A stretch of DNA of 64,000 nt from Neisseriaceae bacterium JH1-16 (GTDB lineage: Bacteria; Pseudomonadota; Gammaproteobacteria; Burkholderiales; Chromobacteriaceae), in contig JAPDNP010000001.1 of assembly GCA_025989215.1 (NCBI GenBank), forward strand, positions 1 to 64,000. The letters are read 5' to 3'. Positions 1-8,631 of the stretch are shown piece by piece. The notes below the pieces were generated by a model, which had not been told where the DNA came from, searched no databases, and was given only the letters and a program-made list of their open reading frames with translations. Each line of letters opens with the position of its first letter. The stretch's first letter is position 1. Position numbers and translations under genes: made by a program.

Positions 1-361
1 AGCCGTAGACGAAGTCACCGGCCACCACCGGCTCGCCGTTCGACCACACCGCGTTCTTGCGCAGGTGGAACACCCAGGTGGTCGGGTCTTTCTGTTCCCA
101 CTTCTCGGCCACGCCCGGCACCACCACACCTTCGGCGTTGGTGGCGGTCAGGCCTTCGAACAGGTCGCGGGTGATGTTGTTGGCGCCGACCGACTCGGCC
201 AGGGCCGGGTCGAGGGTTTCGGTCTCGGAGGCATTGTTGCGCACCAGTTCCTGTTTGGCGTCCAGTTGGACCCCGGCCGGAATCTTGGCGGCGAAGGCGT
301 TGCCGGCGAACGCCAGCGTCAGCGAAGCGGCGAGCAGGTGCAGCGTGGTCTTGTTTTGCAT
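1..361 (-). CDS. Periplasmic oligopeptide-binding protein, N-terminal part (runs off window)
   Basis: Only the first 120 residues are present; the gene continues beyond position 1. The protein opens with a Sec signal peptide (MQNKTTLHLLAASLTLAFA, cleavage near AFA-AKIPAG). It then shows the start of an SBP_bac_5 (OppA/MppA-type) domain: a pseudo-symmetric NNAS-ETETLDP segment, GANNITRDLFEGL, and WVFHLRKNAVWSNGEPVVAGDFVYG. These are classic family signatures. The ATG has a good Shine-Dalgarno sequence (gaggga) about 10 bases upstream. The family captures peptides in the periplasm for an Opp-type ABC importer. The permease and ATPase genes would lie outside the window. The LysR gene at 827 is divergent and could be its regulator, but that is only positional inference. 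Confidence 0.9.
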   Translation of the reverse strand, partial: MQNKTTLHLLAASLTLAFAGNAFAAKIPAGVQLDAKQELVRNNASETETLDPALAESVGANNITRDLFEGLTATNAEGVVVPGVAEKWEQKDPTTWVFHLRKNAVWSNGEPVVAGDFVYG

Positions 362-826
362 TTGAGCGAATCTCCCTCTAGTTCTCGTCACCGGGCGGAG
401 CGGGGTCTGCCGCCCCTTGGCCGGTGCTGCTTTGTGTCGACGCGATCGGGTCGTCGTCGTGAGCGTCGCGACGGGGGTGCAAGGCTGGTGAGCGGCTGCA
501 TCGACCCGTCGGACAATCTGGCAGCGAGTATTTCAGAAGCATTTAGGCCGATCTACTCATAAAAATTTATGATTGATGTGGTTTTGTTATAGGGGCTTGC
601 CCTGAGCCGCTTATGGCGACGGCAAGGGACGGCGACGATACCAGTGAGGGGAAGAGCGAGGAAAAATCGGGTGGAGAGCCAGACCGGTGGGCAGCGGCAG
701 GGGATGGAGCGGGCGTGGTGACGGGGGAAATAGTTTGGATTGTTATTATAATGTTTGTTTATTGAATGTTAATTCAACGTTATCCGTGTTATATATTGGG
801 TGCGTCCAACGCCACAGGAGTTCGCC
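362..826. other. Intergenic region between oppA-like gene and LysR gene
   Basis: This 465-base stretch separates two divergent genes and must hold both promoters. It becomes clearly AT-rich near 555-600 and 730-800 (runs such as ttgttattataatgtttg). That fits promoter and LysR operator DNA, but I cannot assign precise -35/-10 boxes. I see no convincing coding sequence in it. Confidence 0.5.
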
Positions 827-1750
827 ATGATCCGATTTCGCCAGATAGAAGCATTCCGCTGCCTGATGATTACCGGGACCAGTGTTGGCGCCGCGCGCCG
901 CATGCATGTGACCCAACCCGCTATCAGCCGACTGATTGCCGATCTGGAAGAGGACCTGGGTTTTCGCCTGTTCAACCGCACCAAGGGCCGGCTGGAGCCG
1001 ACCGTGGCCGGGGTGCGCTTCTTCCGGGCGGTGGAAGAAAACTTCCTGGGGCTGGAGCGCCTGAAGCAGGAGGCGGCCAATATCCGCGAGGCCGCCAGCG
1101 AAGGACTGACGGTGGCCTGTCTGCCTGTGTTCGCCACCTCGGTGTTGCCGCTGGTGCTGAAGGAGTTCTTCATCCATCGCCCCGATGTGCCAATCAAGGT
1201 CGACTCGCGCACCGTACCGGAGATCATGGTGGCGCTGCAAGACCTGAAGGCCGATGTGGCATTGAGCCTGGCTTTTGCGCCGATTGCCGGCATCGAGGTC
1301 GAACCGCTGTTGACCGCGCGTCAGCTGTGCGCGATGCCGGTCGGCCACCGTCTGGCGGCGCTCGATGTGGTGACGCCGGAGGATCTGCAGGGCGAAGCGA
1401 TGATCGGCTGGCTGCCCAACAAGGCGCAAACCTATGCGGCAGAGCAGGGCAGCCTGGAAGAGGCCGGCGTCGCGCCGCGTTTCATGGTGAAGACGCATAC
1501 CTCGCATACCCGTTACGCGATGGTCGCGCATGGACTGGGGGTGTCGATCGTCGAGCCGTTCGCTGCCGGCATCTGGCAGGCGCACGGTGTGGTGCTGCGG
1601 CCCTACCAGGCCGACTTGCGCCTGGAATATGTGCTGGCCTGTCCGAGCAACGGCCTGCGTTCGGAGCTGGTACAGGATTTCCGTGCGGCGGTATTCAAGG
1701 TGATGCGCACTTACGACTTCGGCGTCGGTTCCGAGGTGTTGTGCGGCTGA
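827..1750 (+). CDS. LysR-family transcriptional regulator
   Basis: A 307-residue protein with the LysR layout. The N-terminal winged helix-turn-helix spans residues 1-60 (FRQIEAFRCLMITGTSVGAA, then TQPAISRLIADLEEDLGFRLF). It is followed by a periplasmic-binding-protein-like effector domain from about residue 90. The ATG at 827 is chosen because caggag lies 6 bases upstream and the usual LysR N-terminus (IRFRQIEAF) begins there; a GTG 27 bases earlier is in frame but has no ribosome site. It is divergent from the oligopeptide-binding gene, so it may control that transporter. The effector is unknown. Confidence 0.9.
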   Translation: MIRFRQIEAFRCLMITGTSVGAARRMHVTQPAISRLIADLEEDLGFRLFNRTKGRLEPTVAGVRFFRAVEENFLGLERLKQEAANIREAASEGLTVACLPVFATSVLPLVLKEFFIHRPDVPIKVDSRTVPEIMVALQDLKADVALSLAFAPIAGIEVEPLLTARQLCAMPVGHRLAALDVVTPEDLQGEAMIGWLPNKAQTYAAEQGSLEEAGVAPRFMVKTHTSHTRYAMVAHGLGVSIVEPFAAGIWQAHGVVLRPYQADLRLEYVLACPSNGLRSELVQDFRAAVFKVMRTYDFGVGSEVLCG

Positions 1751-1919
1751 GCCGTTCGGCCTGTACAAGTCGTTGGCCTGCCGTGCCTGTCACCACTGAC
1801 AGGCCGGATCGCCGAGCTGGTTTTGTGTGCGGCGCGGAGTGCTGAGCCCGTGCTGGTGGCTGTCCTCGTAACGCGACATAATAACGGGGTTGATCATTCT
1901 GCCGTGACAGGACCACCCT

Positions 1920-2459
1920 ATGCCCCTGCCTTCCGCCAGCGCGTCGCGCGAGCGTCTACATACCCGTCAGATTCGCATCGAAGGCTACCGCCGTGACGAT
2001 GGCCTGTGGGACATCGAAGGCCACCTCACCGATATCAAGGATCACGAAGTCGAGCTGGCCTCCGGCCCGCGCCCGGCGGGCGAGCCGGTGCACGAGATGT
2101 GGCTGCGTCTGACCGTCGACGCTTCGCTGACGATCCACGCCGCCTGCGCCGCGACCGACGCGATGCCCTATCAGGGCAGCTGCGACACCATCACCCCCAA
2201 GTATGGTCAGCTGGTCGGCCTGCGCATCGCGCCGGGCTTTACCAAGAAGGTGCGCGAGCTGTTCGGCGGCGTGCACGGCTGTACCCACATCACCGAGCTG
2301 ATCGGCACGGTGGCCACCGGTGCCTACCAGACCCTGGTCGGCCAAGTGCCTGCACCGGCCGATCGCAAACCCTTCCAACTGGATGGCTGTCACGCGCTGG
2401 ACACCACCGGCCCGGTCGTGGCGCGCTTCTATCCGCGCTGGTATCGCGGCGAGCGCTGA
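1920..2459 (+). CDS. DUF2889 family protein
   Basis: A 179-residue soluble protein with no signal peptide. It matches my recollection of the DUF2889 family: an N-terminal RQIRIEGYRRDDGLWDIEGHL segment, a central 'D...T...YGQLVGLRIAPGFTKKVRELF' block and a conserved GCTHITEL motif near residue 121, with a C-terminal 'QLDGCHALDTTGPVVARFYPRW'. The conserved Cys/His pair in GCTH and the second Cys in DGCHAL could bind a metal or be catalytic, but no function is established. Start: aggacc sits about 8 bases before the ATG. Nearby context does not suggest a pathway. Confidence 0.8.
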   Translation: MPLPSASASRERLHTRQIRIEGYRRDDGLWDIEGHLTDIKDHEVELASGPRPAGEPVHEMWLRLTVDASLTIHAACAATDAMPYQGSCDTITPKYGQLVGLRIAPGFTKKVRELFGGVHGCTHITELIGTVATGAYQTLVGQVPAPADRKPFQLDGCHALDTTGPVVARFYPRWYRGER

Positions 2460-2564
2460 GCGCCATCCCGTTCGGCCAACGTCGCGGCGTGGCTTGGCCT
2501 TGCTGCGGTTCGGTTAAAGCCGGCGCGATGGGCAAGATCGCCGCGCCGGCCATCGCGGGTGGCG

Positions 2565-3518
2565 CTAGTCGCGGACCGGCTCAGCCTGACGGCGTGCGTC
2601 GTCGGACAGTCCTGCCGGCTTGCCCTGCCAGTAGCCCGCCAGGAGCGAGCCCGAGATGTTGTGCCACACCGAGAACAGTGCGCCGGGCAGGGCGGTGAGC
2701 ACGGTGAAATAAGTCTTGCCGAGCTGGGCCGCCAGCCCCGAGTTCTGCATGCCGACCTCGATCGCCAGGGTGCGGCACACCGATTCGTTAAAGCCCAGCA
2801 GGCGCCCGCCCCAATACCCCCCGAGCAGACCGATGCCGTTGTGCAGGATCACCGCGGCGATCACCGTCAGCCCGACGCTGGCGATATGCGCCTGGCTGCC
2901 GGCGACGATGGCGGCGATCAGCGTGACGATGGCCAGCATCGAGACCAGCGGCAGCCACGGCTCGATGCGCCGCACCTGGCTAGCGAACAGCCGGTAGACC
3001 AGCAAGCCGAGCCCGATCGGCAGGATGACGATCTGCAGGATGCCGGTGAGCATGCCCACCACATCGACCGCGATTGAGGCATCGACGTAGAGCCGGGTCA
3101 ACAGCGGGGTGGCGACGACGCCGACCAGCGTCGACAGTGACGAAATCGTCACCGACAGCGCCACGTCGCCGCGCGACAGGTAAATGATCACATTGGAGGC
3201 GGTGCCGCTGGCGACGCTGCCGACCAGCACCATGCCGGTGGTCAGCTCCGGTGACATGTGAAAAGCCTTGGCGATCAGCCAGGCGGCCAGCGGCATCACC
3301 AGGTAGTGCAGCACGATGCCGGCGGCGACCGGGGCCGGCCGGGTCAGCACCCGCTTGAAGTCGGCCGGCGTCAGCGTTAGCCCCATCGCGAACATGATCA
3401 CCGACAGCATCAGCCCGGTGTGCGGCAGGATGGGGGTGAAGCTGGCGGGGGTGGAGTAGGCGATGGCAGATAGCAGCACGGCCCACAACGGGAACAGGCG
3501 GGTGACGGTGGCGAGCAA
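2565..3518 (-). CDS. Bile acid:sodium symporter (BASS) family transporter
   Basis: A 317-residue, strongly hydrophobic protein with roughly nine to ten membrane segments. It carries the BASS-family core: a [20 protein letters not shown] stretch early, [21 protein letters not shown] near residue 105 and [15 protein letters not shown] near residue 252. The last two correspond to the crossover motifs of sodium-binding family members. Substrates in bacterial relatives (PanS, YocS/ArsB-like annotations) are organic anions such as ketopantoate; the true substrate here is unknown. The start is a TTG, decided by a strong gaggag 6 bases upstream and by the hydrophobic N-terminus; no better ATG exists. 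Confidence 0.85.
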   Translation of the reverse strand: MLATVTRLFPLWAVLLSAIAYSTPASFTPILPHTGLMLSVIMFAMGLTLTPADFKRVLTRPAPVAAGIVLHYLVMPLAAWLIAKAFHMSPELTTGMVLVGSVASGTASNVIIYLSRGDVALSVTISSLSTLVGVVATPLLTRLYVDASIAVDVVGMLTGILQIVILPIGLGLLVYRLFASQVRRIEPWLPLVSMLAIVTLIAAIVAGSQAHIASVGLTVIAAVILHNGIGLLGGYWGGRLLGFNESVCRTLAIEVGMQNSGLAAQLGKTYFTVLTALPGALFSVWHNISGSLLAGYWQGKPAGLSDDARRQAEPVRD

Positions 3519-3621
3519 GCGATTCTCCTCGGCGCCCTCGGGAACGGGCGGGATGGCAGAGGCGCCATGCTACCGAATCGCACTCGCCTTGCATATCGCC
3601 CCGGGCGAGCGGCAGCACGCC

Positions 3622-3660
3622 CTCAAGGTTGGCCGAAAGCCGGGTTCGGCCAACCTTGAG
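3622..3660. repeat. Inverted pair of the DUS-like 13-mer forming a hairpin
   Basis: Perfect 16-bp arms (3622-3637 and 3645-3660) enclose a 7-base loop. Each arm contains a perfect copy of AAGGTTGGCCGAA (3625-3637 on +, 3645-3657 on -). The hairpin lies between the leftward DUF1269-like gene and the leftward BASS gene, so it may help terminate or process that transcript. No T-tract follows. It is one of ten perfect copies of this word in the window. Confidence 0.85.
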
Positions 3661-3701
3661 CCCATACGTGGCGTGCAAGGGAAATGGATTGCGCAAGCGT
3701 G

Positions 3702-3848
3702 TTAGAGCCTATTCACGATCTGCTGCACTCGGGTGATCCTGCGTTGAAATGCCGCTCAACATGCTCATGTACCTTATGTACATTCCGCTGTTTCGCGCCA
3801 TTTCGCCTTGTCTGCCCCTTCGTTCGCAAGCTCGTGAACAGGCTCTTA
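3702..3848. mobile_element. MITE-like element, family A copy 1, with TTA target duplication
   Basis: The element proper is 3705-3845 (141 bp). It begins GAGCCTATTCACGATC and ends GCTCGTGAACAGGCTC, near-perfect terminal inverted repeats. It is flanked on both sides by TTA (3702-3704, 3846-3848). It has no coding capacity. Copies 2 (16064-16203) and 3 (53819-53955) share its interior, including a segment around 'cgcgccatttcg' and 'cccttcgttcgcaag', but in the opposite orientation. The right-hand TTA is the stop codon (TAA on the minus strand) of the adjacent gene, so the insertion left that gene intact. GAGCC ends and TNA duplications recall IS5-family (IS1031 group) elements. Confidence 0.85.
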
Positions 3849-4361
3849 AGGCCAGGCCGGAATGCTCGGCTCGACGCCGCCGAGCAGCGCTTCAGGATGG
3901 GTACGTAGCAGCAGCTTCTCGATCTCGTCGACCCGCCAGCGCGGCACGTCGACCATCAGCAGGATCTGGCCGCGCTCGATCGCCGCGCGGAACGGCTTGA
4001 GCCGGGTATTGGGGGCGGAGCTGCCGATCATGCTCGACGTCCAGGCACCGAACAAGGCGCCGGCGGCCCCGGTCGCCATCACCACGGTTCCCCACGGCAC
4101 ACCGGTGTCGGACATCACGAAAAAGGCACCGACCAGGCCCGCGAACAGGCCGGTTGCGCCGCCGACCACCGCGCCCAGTTCCGCTCCGTGCACGATATCG
4201 GATTCCTGCAGCAGGTTGGCGCGGTGCAGGGTGGACAGGTCGAGGCCGTCCTTGGCGAGAAAATGGATGTGTTTTTCGTCGATCTTGGCCTGCAGCAGTT
4301 CGTTCATGATCCGCTGGGCACTGATGAGCTCGGGGATGAGGTAGTAGATCCGTTTGCGCAT
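3846..4361 (-). CDS. DUF1269-like small membrane protein
   Basis: A 171-residue protein. The first 60 residues are soluble (MRKRIYYLIPELISAQRIMNEL opens an alpha/beta segment). Two glycine- and alanine-rich membrane segments follow at about 65-90 (GAVVGGATGLFAGLVGAFFV) and 95-115 (GTVVMATGAAGALFGAW), then a soluble tail. This arrangement is typical of DUF1269-type proteins annotated as membrane or stress proteins; the role is unknown. The start at 4361 is preferred over an upstream in-frame ATG at 4403 because ggaggtg lies just upstream. Its stop codon coincides with the target-site duplication of MITE copy A1. Confidence 0.75.
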   Translation of the reverse strand: MRKRIYYLIPELISAQRIMNELLQAKIDEKHIHFLAKDGLDLSTLHRANLLQESDIVHGAELGAVVGGATGLFAGLVGAFFVMSDTGVPWGTVVMATGAAGALFGAWTSSMIGSSAPNTRLKPFRAAIERGQILLMVDVPRWRVDEIEKLLLRTHPEALLGGVEPSIPAWP

Positions 4362-4733
4362 GCTGCACCTCCCGGATTCCATTGAAACAGTGTTAGCCAC
4401 CAAGCGAGGTACTTCTATTTATATACCGTGCCGCCCGGCTCACGGTGCGGGCTGCCGGGCGGCGGCGCAGCGGTAGTCCGGCGCCTCCTGTCGTCACGGC
4501 CGGTCCGCCCGTCAGCGCGGCCGGCATTGCCGCGCTCAGGCCGGCCACAAGGGCCGTTGCGTCCGTCGGTCGCGTAGTGCGATGTGCTAAGTTGAAACCA
4601 ACTTGGCGGGATTTTCGTGGTTGTGTGCGGCTTGTCGGCGCGCCTCGAAGTCGGCCCCGCCCGAGGTAATCCGGCCTGCCCCGCGACCGGTGTTGCTCAC
4701 CCACCGTCCCTGCGTGTCCGGGGTGGGGACCCC
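4362..4733. other. Intergenic region upstream of the MITE and cox operon
   Basis: About 370 bases without a convincing gene. A GC-rich hairpin with 10-bp arms lies at 4430-4463 (gccgcccggc / gccgggcggc), next to an AT run (tatttatata, 4416-4425). It may contain the promoter of the leftward DUF1269-like gene and part of the cox operon promoter. I cannot assign exact boxes. Confidence 0.4.
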
Positions 4734-4841
4734 GAGCCGCTGACAAGGCTCAGTGTAGTGACCTTGGCTAGGCGTGCTGTCGCAGGCTGTACAGAGGTGT
4801 ACGGCAAGGCAGGGCAACAACGCCAATTTTGTCAGCGGCTC
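4734..4841. mobile_element. MITE-like element, family B copy 1, just upstream of coxB
   Basis: A 108-bp non-coding element with perfect 13-bp terminal inverted repeats (gagccgctgacaa at 4734-4746, ttgtcagcggctc at 4829-4841). Its interior (cttggctaggcgtgctg, then gtacggcaaggca and gcaacaacgcc) matches the two family-B copies at 13481-13711. No clear TNA duplication remains (flanks ccc and caa), which suggests an older insertion. Its right end is only 17 bases before the coxB start codon, so any coxB promoter must be inside or beyond it. Confidence 0.8.
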
Positions 4842-4858
4842 CAAGTAGGATCGAGCAC

Positions 4859-5989
4859 ATGGCACTCGCAATCGCATTGGTGATCATCGTTGTTGCCGCC
4901 GTCCTGTTCCACGTGCTGAGCCCGTGGTGGATGACCCCGTTGGCATCCAACTGGGGCCAGATCGACACCACACTCTCGATCACCATCGTCATCACCGGCC
5001 TGGTCTTCGTTGTCATCAATCTGTTCATCGCCTACGCGGTCGTCCGCTATCGCCGCAGGGTGGGGCGAAGGGCGGACTATCAGCCCGAGAACAAGAAGCT
5101 CGAAGGCTGGCTGATGGGCCTGACCACGGTAGGCATCGTCGCCATGCTGGCGCCGGGCCTGTTGGTGTACGCCAAACTGATCAACCCGCCCGAGGACGCG
5201 CTGGTGCTGGAAGTGGTCGGCCAGCAATGGCAGTGGAGCTTCCGCTTTGCCGGCCGTGACGGGCAACTTGGCAGTTCCGGCATCGACTTCATCAACGCCG
5301 ACAACCCCCTCGGGCTGAATCCGACCGACACGCGTGGTCAGGACGACGTGCTGGTGCAGGGCAACGAGGTGCACCTGCCGCTGGGGCGGCCGGTCAAGGT
5401 GCTACTGCGCTCCAAGGACGTGCTGCATGACTTCTACGTGCAGCCGTTTCGCGCCCGGATGAATCTGGTGCCGGGCATGGTCACGCATTTCTGGTTCACC
5501 CCGACCAAGACGGGGCGCTACGAGATCCTGTGCGCGCAGCTGTGCGGTGTCGGTCACTACAATATGCGCGGCATGGTGGTGGTCGAGGACGAGGCGGCGT
5601 TTCAAAAATGGCTGAACAGCCAGCCGACCTTCCGGGAGACGATGACCAAGACCGCCGCGACCGGCGGCGAGGCGCTGGTGAAGCAGGGGGCGACGCTTGC
5701 GCAGTCGCAGGGCTGCTTCGCCTGTCACAGCGTCGATGGCAGCACCCGGGTGGGCCCAAGCTGGAAGGGACTGTACGGCAAGACGGAAACCTTCGCCGAC
5801 GGGACGACGGCCCAGGTCGACGATGCCTATCTGCACCAGTTCATCCGCAATCCGACCGCCAGGGTGCCCAAGGGCTACCCGCCGATCATGCCGAAGTTTG
5901 ACCTGAGCGATCAGCAGTTGGCGGCCTTGGTTGCGTATATTGAATCATTGGGCCAGGGCAAAGGTAAGGATGCCGTGGCGCAGCAATAA
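4859..5989 (+). CDS. coxB: Cytochrome c oxidase subunit II with fused cytochrome c domain (caa3 type)
   Basis: A 376-residue membrane-anchored electron-entry subunit. Two membrane helices occupy about 1-20 and 40-65, with a further hydrophobic stretch near 90-110. The periplasmic cupredoxin domain carries the CuA ligands in CAQLCGVGHYNM (C225, C229, H233, M236) plus the upstream His of DVLHDFYVQPF. A C-terminal cytochrome c domain has CFACH (286-290) and a distal Met in PPIMPKF. That fusion marks caa3-type oxidases, which take electrons through the fused c heme. The ATG at 4859 is chosen because agga sits 8 bases upstream; an upstream TTG would lie inside the MITE terminus. It is the first gene of the cox operon. 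Confidence 0.95.
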   Translation: MALAIALVIIVVAAVLFHVLSPWWMTPLASNWGQIDTTLSITIVITGLVFVVINLFIAYAVVRYRRRVGRRADYQPENKKLEGWLMGLTTVGIVAMLAPGLLVYAKLINPPEDALVLEVVGQQWQWSFRFAGRDGQLGSSGIDFINADNPLGLNPTDTRGQDDVLVQGNEVHLPLGRPVKVLLRSKDVLHDFYVQPFRARMNLVPGMVTHFWFTPTKTGRYEILCAQLCGVGHYNMRGMVVVEDEAAFQKWLNSQPTFRETMTKTAATGGEALVKQGATLAQSQGCFACHSVDGSTRVGPSWKGLYGKTETFADGTTAQVDDAYLHQFIRNPTARVPKGYPPIMPKFDLSDQQLAALVAYIESLGQGKGKDAVAQQ

Positions 5990-6197
5990 GGGTTTGCGCG
6001 AAAGCTAGGGCAGACGGGGAGTGGGCGCGTTTGTGCACATGTGGGGCGTTGGTTTCGCCCCATCTGCGGCGCCCGGGCTCATGCTGCCACTGGCTAGCGA
6101 AACCCACAAAGCAGTAGTCCGGAGGCTCAGGCCGCCGTTGCGACGATCAGGGGGAGGCAGCAGGCGCCGCATCGCGGCCCGCTCTAAGGAGGCCACG

Positions 6198-7925
6198 ATG
6201 GCTTACTCCCACGGCGACGGACACCACCCGCCGCAGAGTTTCTGGACCCGCTATGTCTGGAGCCAGGACCACAAGGTGATCGCCGTCCAATACACGATCA
6301 CCGCGATCCTGATCGGCCTGGTCGGCCTAGTGCTGTCCAACCTGATGCGGCTGCAGCTGGGCTTTCCGGGTCGCTTCGCCTTCATCGACGCCCAGCACTA
6401 TTACCAGTTCGTCACCATGCACGGCATGATCATGGTGATCTACCTGCTCACCGCCTTGTTCCTCGGCGGCTTCGGTAACTACCTGATCCCGCTGATGGTC
6501 GGCGCGCGCGACATGGTGTTCCCCTTCCTGAACATGCTCAGCTATTGGGTGTACCTGGTGGCGGTGCTGGTGCTGGTGGCGAGCTTCTTCGTGCCGGGCG
6601 GGCCGACCGGCGCCGGCTGGACGCTGTACCCGCCGCAGGCGATCCTGCCAGGCACGCCGGGCGACGGGGCGGGCATCATCCTGATGCTCGTGTCGCTGCT
6701 GATCTTCATCGTCGCGGCGACGATGGGCGGGCTCAACTACGTGACCACCGTGCTGCAGGCACGCACCGAGGGCATGACGATGTTCCGCCTGCCGCTGTCG
6801 GTATGGGGCATCTTCATGGCGACCATCCTGGCGCTGCTGGCGTTCCCGGCGCTGTTCGTCAGCGCGGTGATGATGCTGCTCGACAAGACGCTGGGTACCA
6901 GCTTCTTCATGCCGGCGGTCATTTCGCTCGGCCAGACGCTGGGCTACAAGGGCGGCAGCCCCTTGCTGTTCCAGCACCTGTTCTGGTTCTTCGGCCATCC
7001 CGAGGTGTACATCGTGGCCTTGCCGGCCTTCGGCATCGTCTCCGACCTGATCAGCACTCACGCGAGGAAAAACATCTTCGGCTACCGGATGATGGTGTGG
7101 GCGATCATCGCGATCGGCGTGCTCAGCGTGGTGGTGTGGGCGCACCATATGTTCGTCAGCGGCATGAACCCGTATTTCGGTTTCTTCTTCGCCACCACCA
7201 CGCTGATCATCGCCATCCCCACCGCGCTGAAGGTCTACAACTGGGTGCTGACGCTGTGGCGCGGCAATATCCACCTGACCGTGCCGATGCTGTTCGCGAT
7301 CGCCTTCGTCAGCATGTTCACCATCGGCGGGCTGACCGGGCTGTTTCTCGGCAACGTCAGCGTCGACATCCCGCTGTCCAACACCTATTTCGTGGTTGCG
7401 CACTTCCACATGGTGATGGGGGTGGCGCCGATCCTGGTGGTGTTCGGTGGCCTCTATCACTGGTTCCCGAAGGTGACCGGGCGGATGCTCAACGACACGC
7501 TCGGCAAACTGCACTTCTGGATCACCTTCGTCGGCACCTATCTGATCTATTTCCCGATGCACTACTTGGGCTTTCTCGGCATGCCGCGGCGCTACTACGC
7601 CTACGACAACTATCAGTTCATCCCGCCCTCGGCGCAGCAGCTGAACGTGTTCATCACCGTGGTGGCGCTGATCGTCGGCGTGGCGCAGCTGCTGTTCCTG
7701 TTCAACCTGGCCTGGAGCGCCTTCAAGGGCCGGCTGGCCGGCCCCAATCCCTGGGGAGCGACCACGCTGGAGTGGCAGACGCCGGACACCCCACCCACCC
7801 ACGGCAACTGGGGCGAGGCGCAGCCGGTGGTGTATCGCTGGGCCTACGAGTACAGCGTGCCGGGCGCTACTGAGGATTTCGTGCCGCAGAACCTGATGCC
7901 GGAAGGCGAGGGCGAAGGCGAATAG
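6198..7925 (+). CDS. coxA: Cytochrome c oxidase subunit I
   Basis: A 575-residue, twelve-helix catalytic subunit of a heme-copper oxidase. Visible ligands are H75 (MHGMIMVIY, low-spin heme), H267 with the cross-linked Y271 in HPEVYI, H316/H317 (WAHHM) for CuB, and H402/H404 in AHFHMVMG. D-channel Asp (GARDMVFPF), the Glu of GHPEVY and the K-channel Lys (PTALKVYNW) are retained, so this is an A-type oxidase. It couples oxygen reduction to proton pumping at the inner membrane. The start at 6198 follows aaggagg; the longer upstream reading frame is not family-like. About 200 bases separate it from coxB. Confidence 0.97.
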   Translation: MAYSHGDGHHPPQSFWTRYVWSQDHKVIAVQYTITAILIGLVGLVLSNLMRLQLGFPGRFAFIDAQHYYQFVTMHGMIMVIYLLTALFLGGFGNYLIPLMVGARDMVFPFLNMLSYWVYLVAVLVLVASFFVPGGPTGAGWTLYPPQAILPGTPGDGAGIILMLVSLLIFIVAATMGGLNYVTTVLQARTEGMTMFRLPLSVWGIFMATILALLAFPALFVSAVMMLLDKTLGTSFFMPAVISLGQTLGYKGGSPLLFQHLFWFFGHPEVYIVALPAFGIVSDLISTHARKNIFGYRMMVWAIIAIGVLSVVVWAHHMFVSGMNPYFGFFFATTTLIIAIPTALKVYNWVLTLWRGNIHLTVPMLFAIAFVSMFTIGGLTGLFLGNVSVDIPLSNTYFVVAHFHMVMGVAPILVVFGGLYHWFPKVTGRMLNDTLGKLHFWITFVGTYLIYFPMHYLGFLGMPRRYYAYDNYQFIPPSAQQLNVFITVVALIVGVAQLLFLFNLAWSAFKGRLAGPNPWGATTLEWQTPDTPPTHGNWGEAQPVVYRWAYEYSVPGATEDFVPQNLMPEGEGEGE

Positions 7926-7934
7926 GAGGACACG

Positions 7935-8564
7935 ATGGCCATGCCACTGCCGCTGGGGCGCCACGAGGGCGGGTCGACCCACCCTGGCCGAAGCGCCACG
8001 TCGCCCGGCAAGACCGGCCTATGGGTGTTCATGGCGGTGGTGACGATGCTGTTCGCGCTGCTGCTGTTCGCCTACATGATGCGCATGCAGTTGTACGACT
8101 GGCATCCTCTGCCGCTGCCCTGGCAGCTGTGGCTGAGCACCACGCTGCTGGCGGCCAGCAGTCTGGCGCTGCTGGTGGCGCGGCTCGGCGTATGGCGCGG
8201 GCGCTGGGGCGAGGTGCGCGTCGGCATGGCGGTGGGCGGCGGGTTCGCCATCGCCTTCGTCGCCTGCCAGGGCTGGGCTTGGCAGCAACTGCTCGAGTGG
8301 GATTACGGAGTGGCCGGCAACCCGGCCAACAGCTTCTTCTATCTGTTCACTGCGCTGCATGGCCTGCACGTGCTGGGTGGGCTGATTGCGCTAGGGCTGA
8401 CCGCCCGCCGTCTGCGCCGTGAAGGGCCGGCCGCGGGCATCGCGGTGCAGCTGTGCGCGCGCTACTGGCACTTTTTGCTGGCGGTGTGGCTGGTGCTGTT
8501 CGGCACGCTGGGCACCTTGACGCCGGCGCTGGCGCGCTCCATTTGCGGCGGGCTGCTGGGCTAA
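7935..8564 (+). CDS. Cytochrome c oxidase subunit III-family protein (first paralogue)
   Basis: A 209-residue membrane protein with five predicted helices. It starts 9 bases after coxA behind an aggagg. Subunit III hallmarks are visible: GLWVFMAVVTMLFALLLFAYM in the first helix, the NPANSFFYLFTALHGLHVLGG block (residues about 126-150) and ARYWHFLLAVWLVLF near the end. It is shorter than a seven-helix subunit III. A second subunit-III-family gene follows at 8632, so the operon resembles those with two III-type subunits (as I recall for Bradyrhizobium coxMNOP). The two may be complementary parts or specialised isoforms. Confidence 0.88.
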   Translation: MAMPLPLGRHEGGSTHPGRSATSPGKTGLWVFMAVVTMLFALLLFAYMMRMQLYDWHPLPLPWQLWLSTTLLAASSLALLVARLGVWRGRWGEVRVGMAVGGGFAIAFVACQGWAWQQLLEWDYGVAGNPANSFFYLFTALHGLHVLGGLIALGLTARRLRREGPAAGIAVQLCARYWHFLLAVWLVLFGTLGTLTPALARSICGGLLG

Positions 8565-8574
8565 ATGCGGCGAC

Positions 8575-8587
8575 AAGGTTGGCCGAA
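8575..8587 (+). repeat. DUS-like 13-mer, single copy
   Basis: A perfect AAGGTTGGCCGAA lies in the 67-base gap between the two subunit-III genes. A partial echo (gcttgccgaaggc) follows but does not make a good hairpin. Its position just downstream of a stop codon is typical of where uptake-sequence repeats accumulate. Confidence 0.7.
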
Positions 8588-8631
8588 CGCGGGCTTGCCG
8601 AAGGCCGCAGTGCTAGATGAGGAAAACGGAT

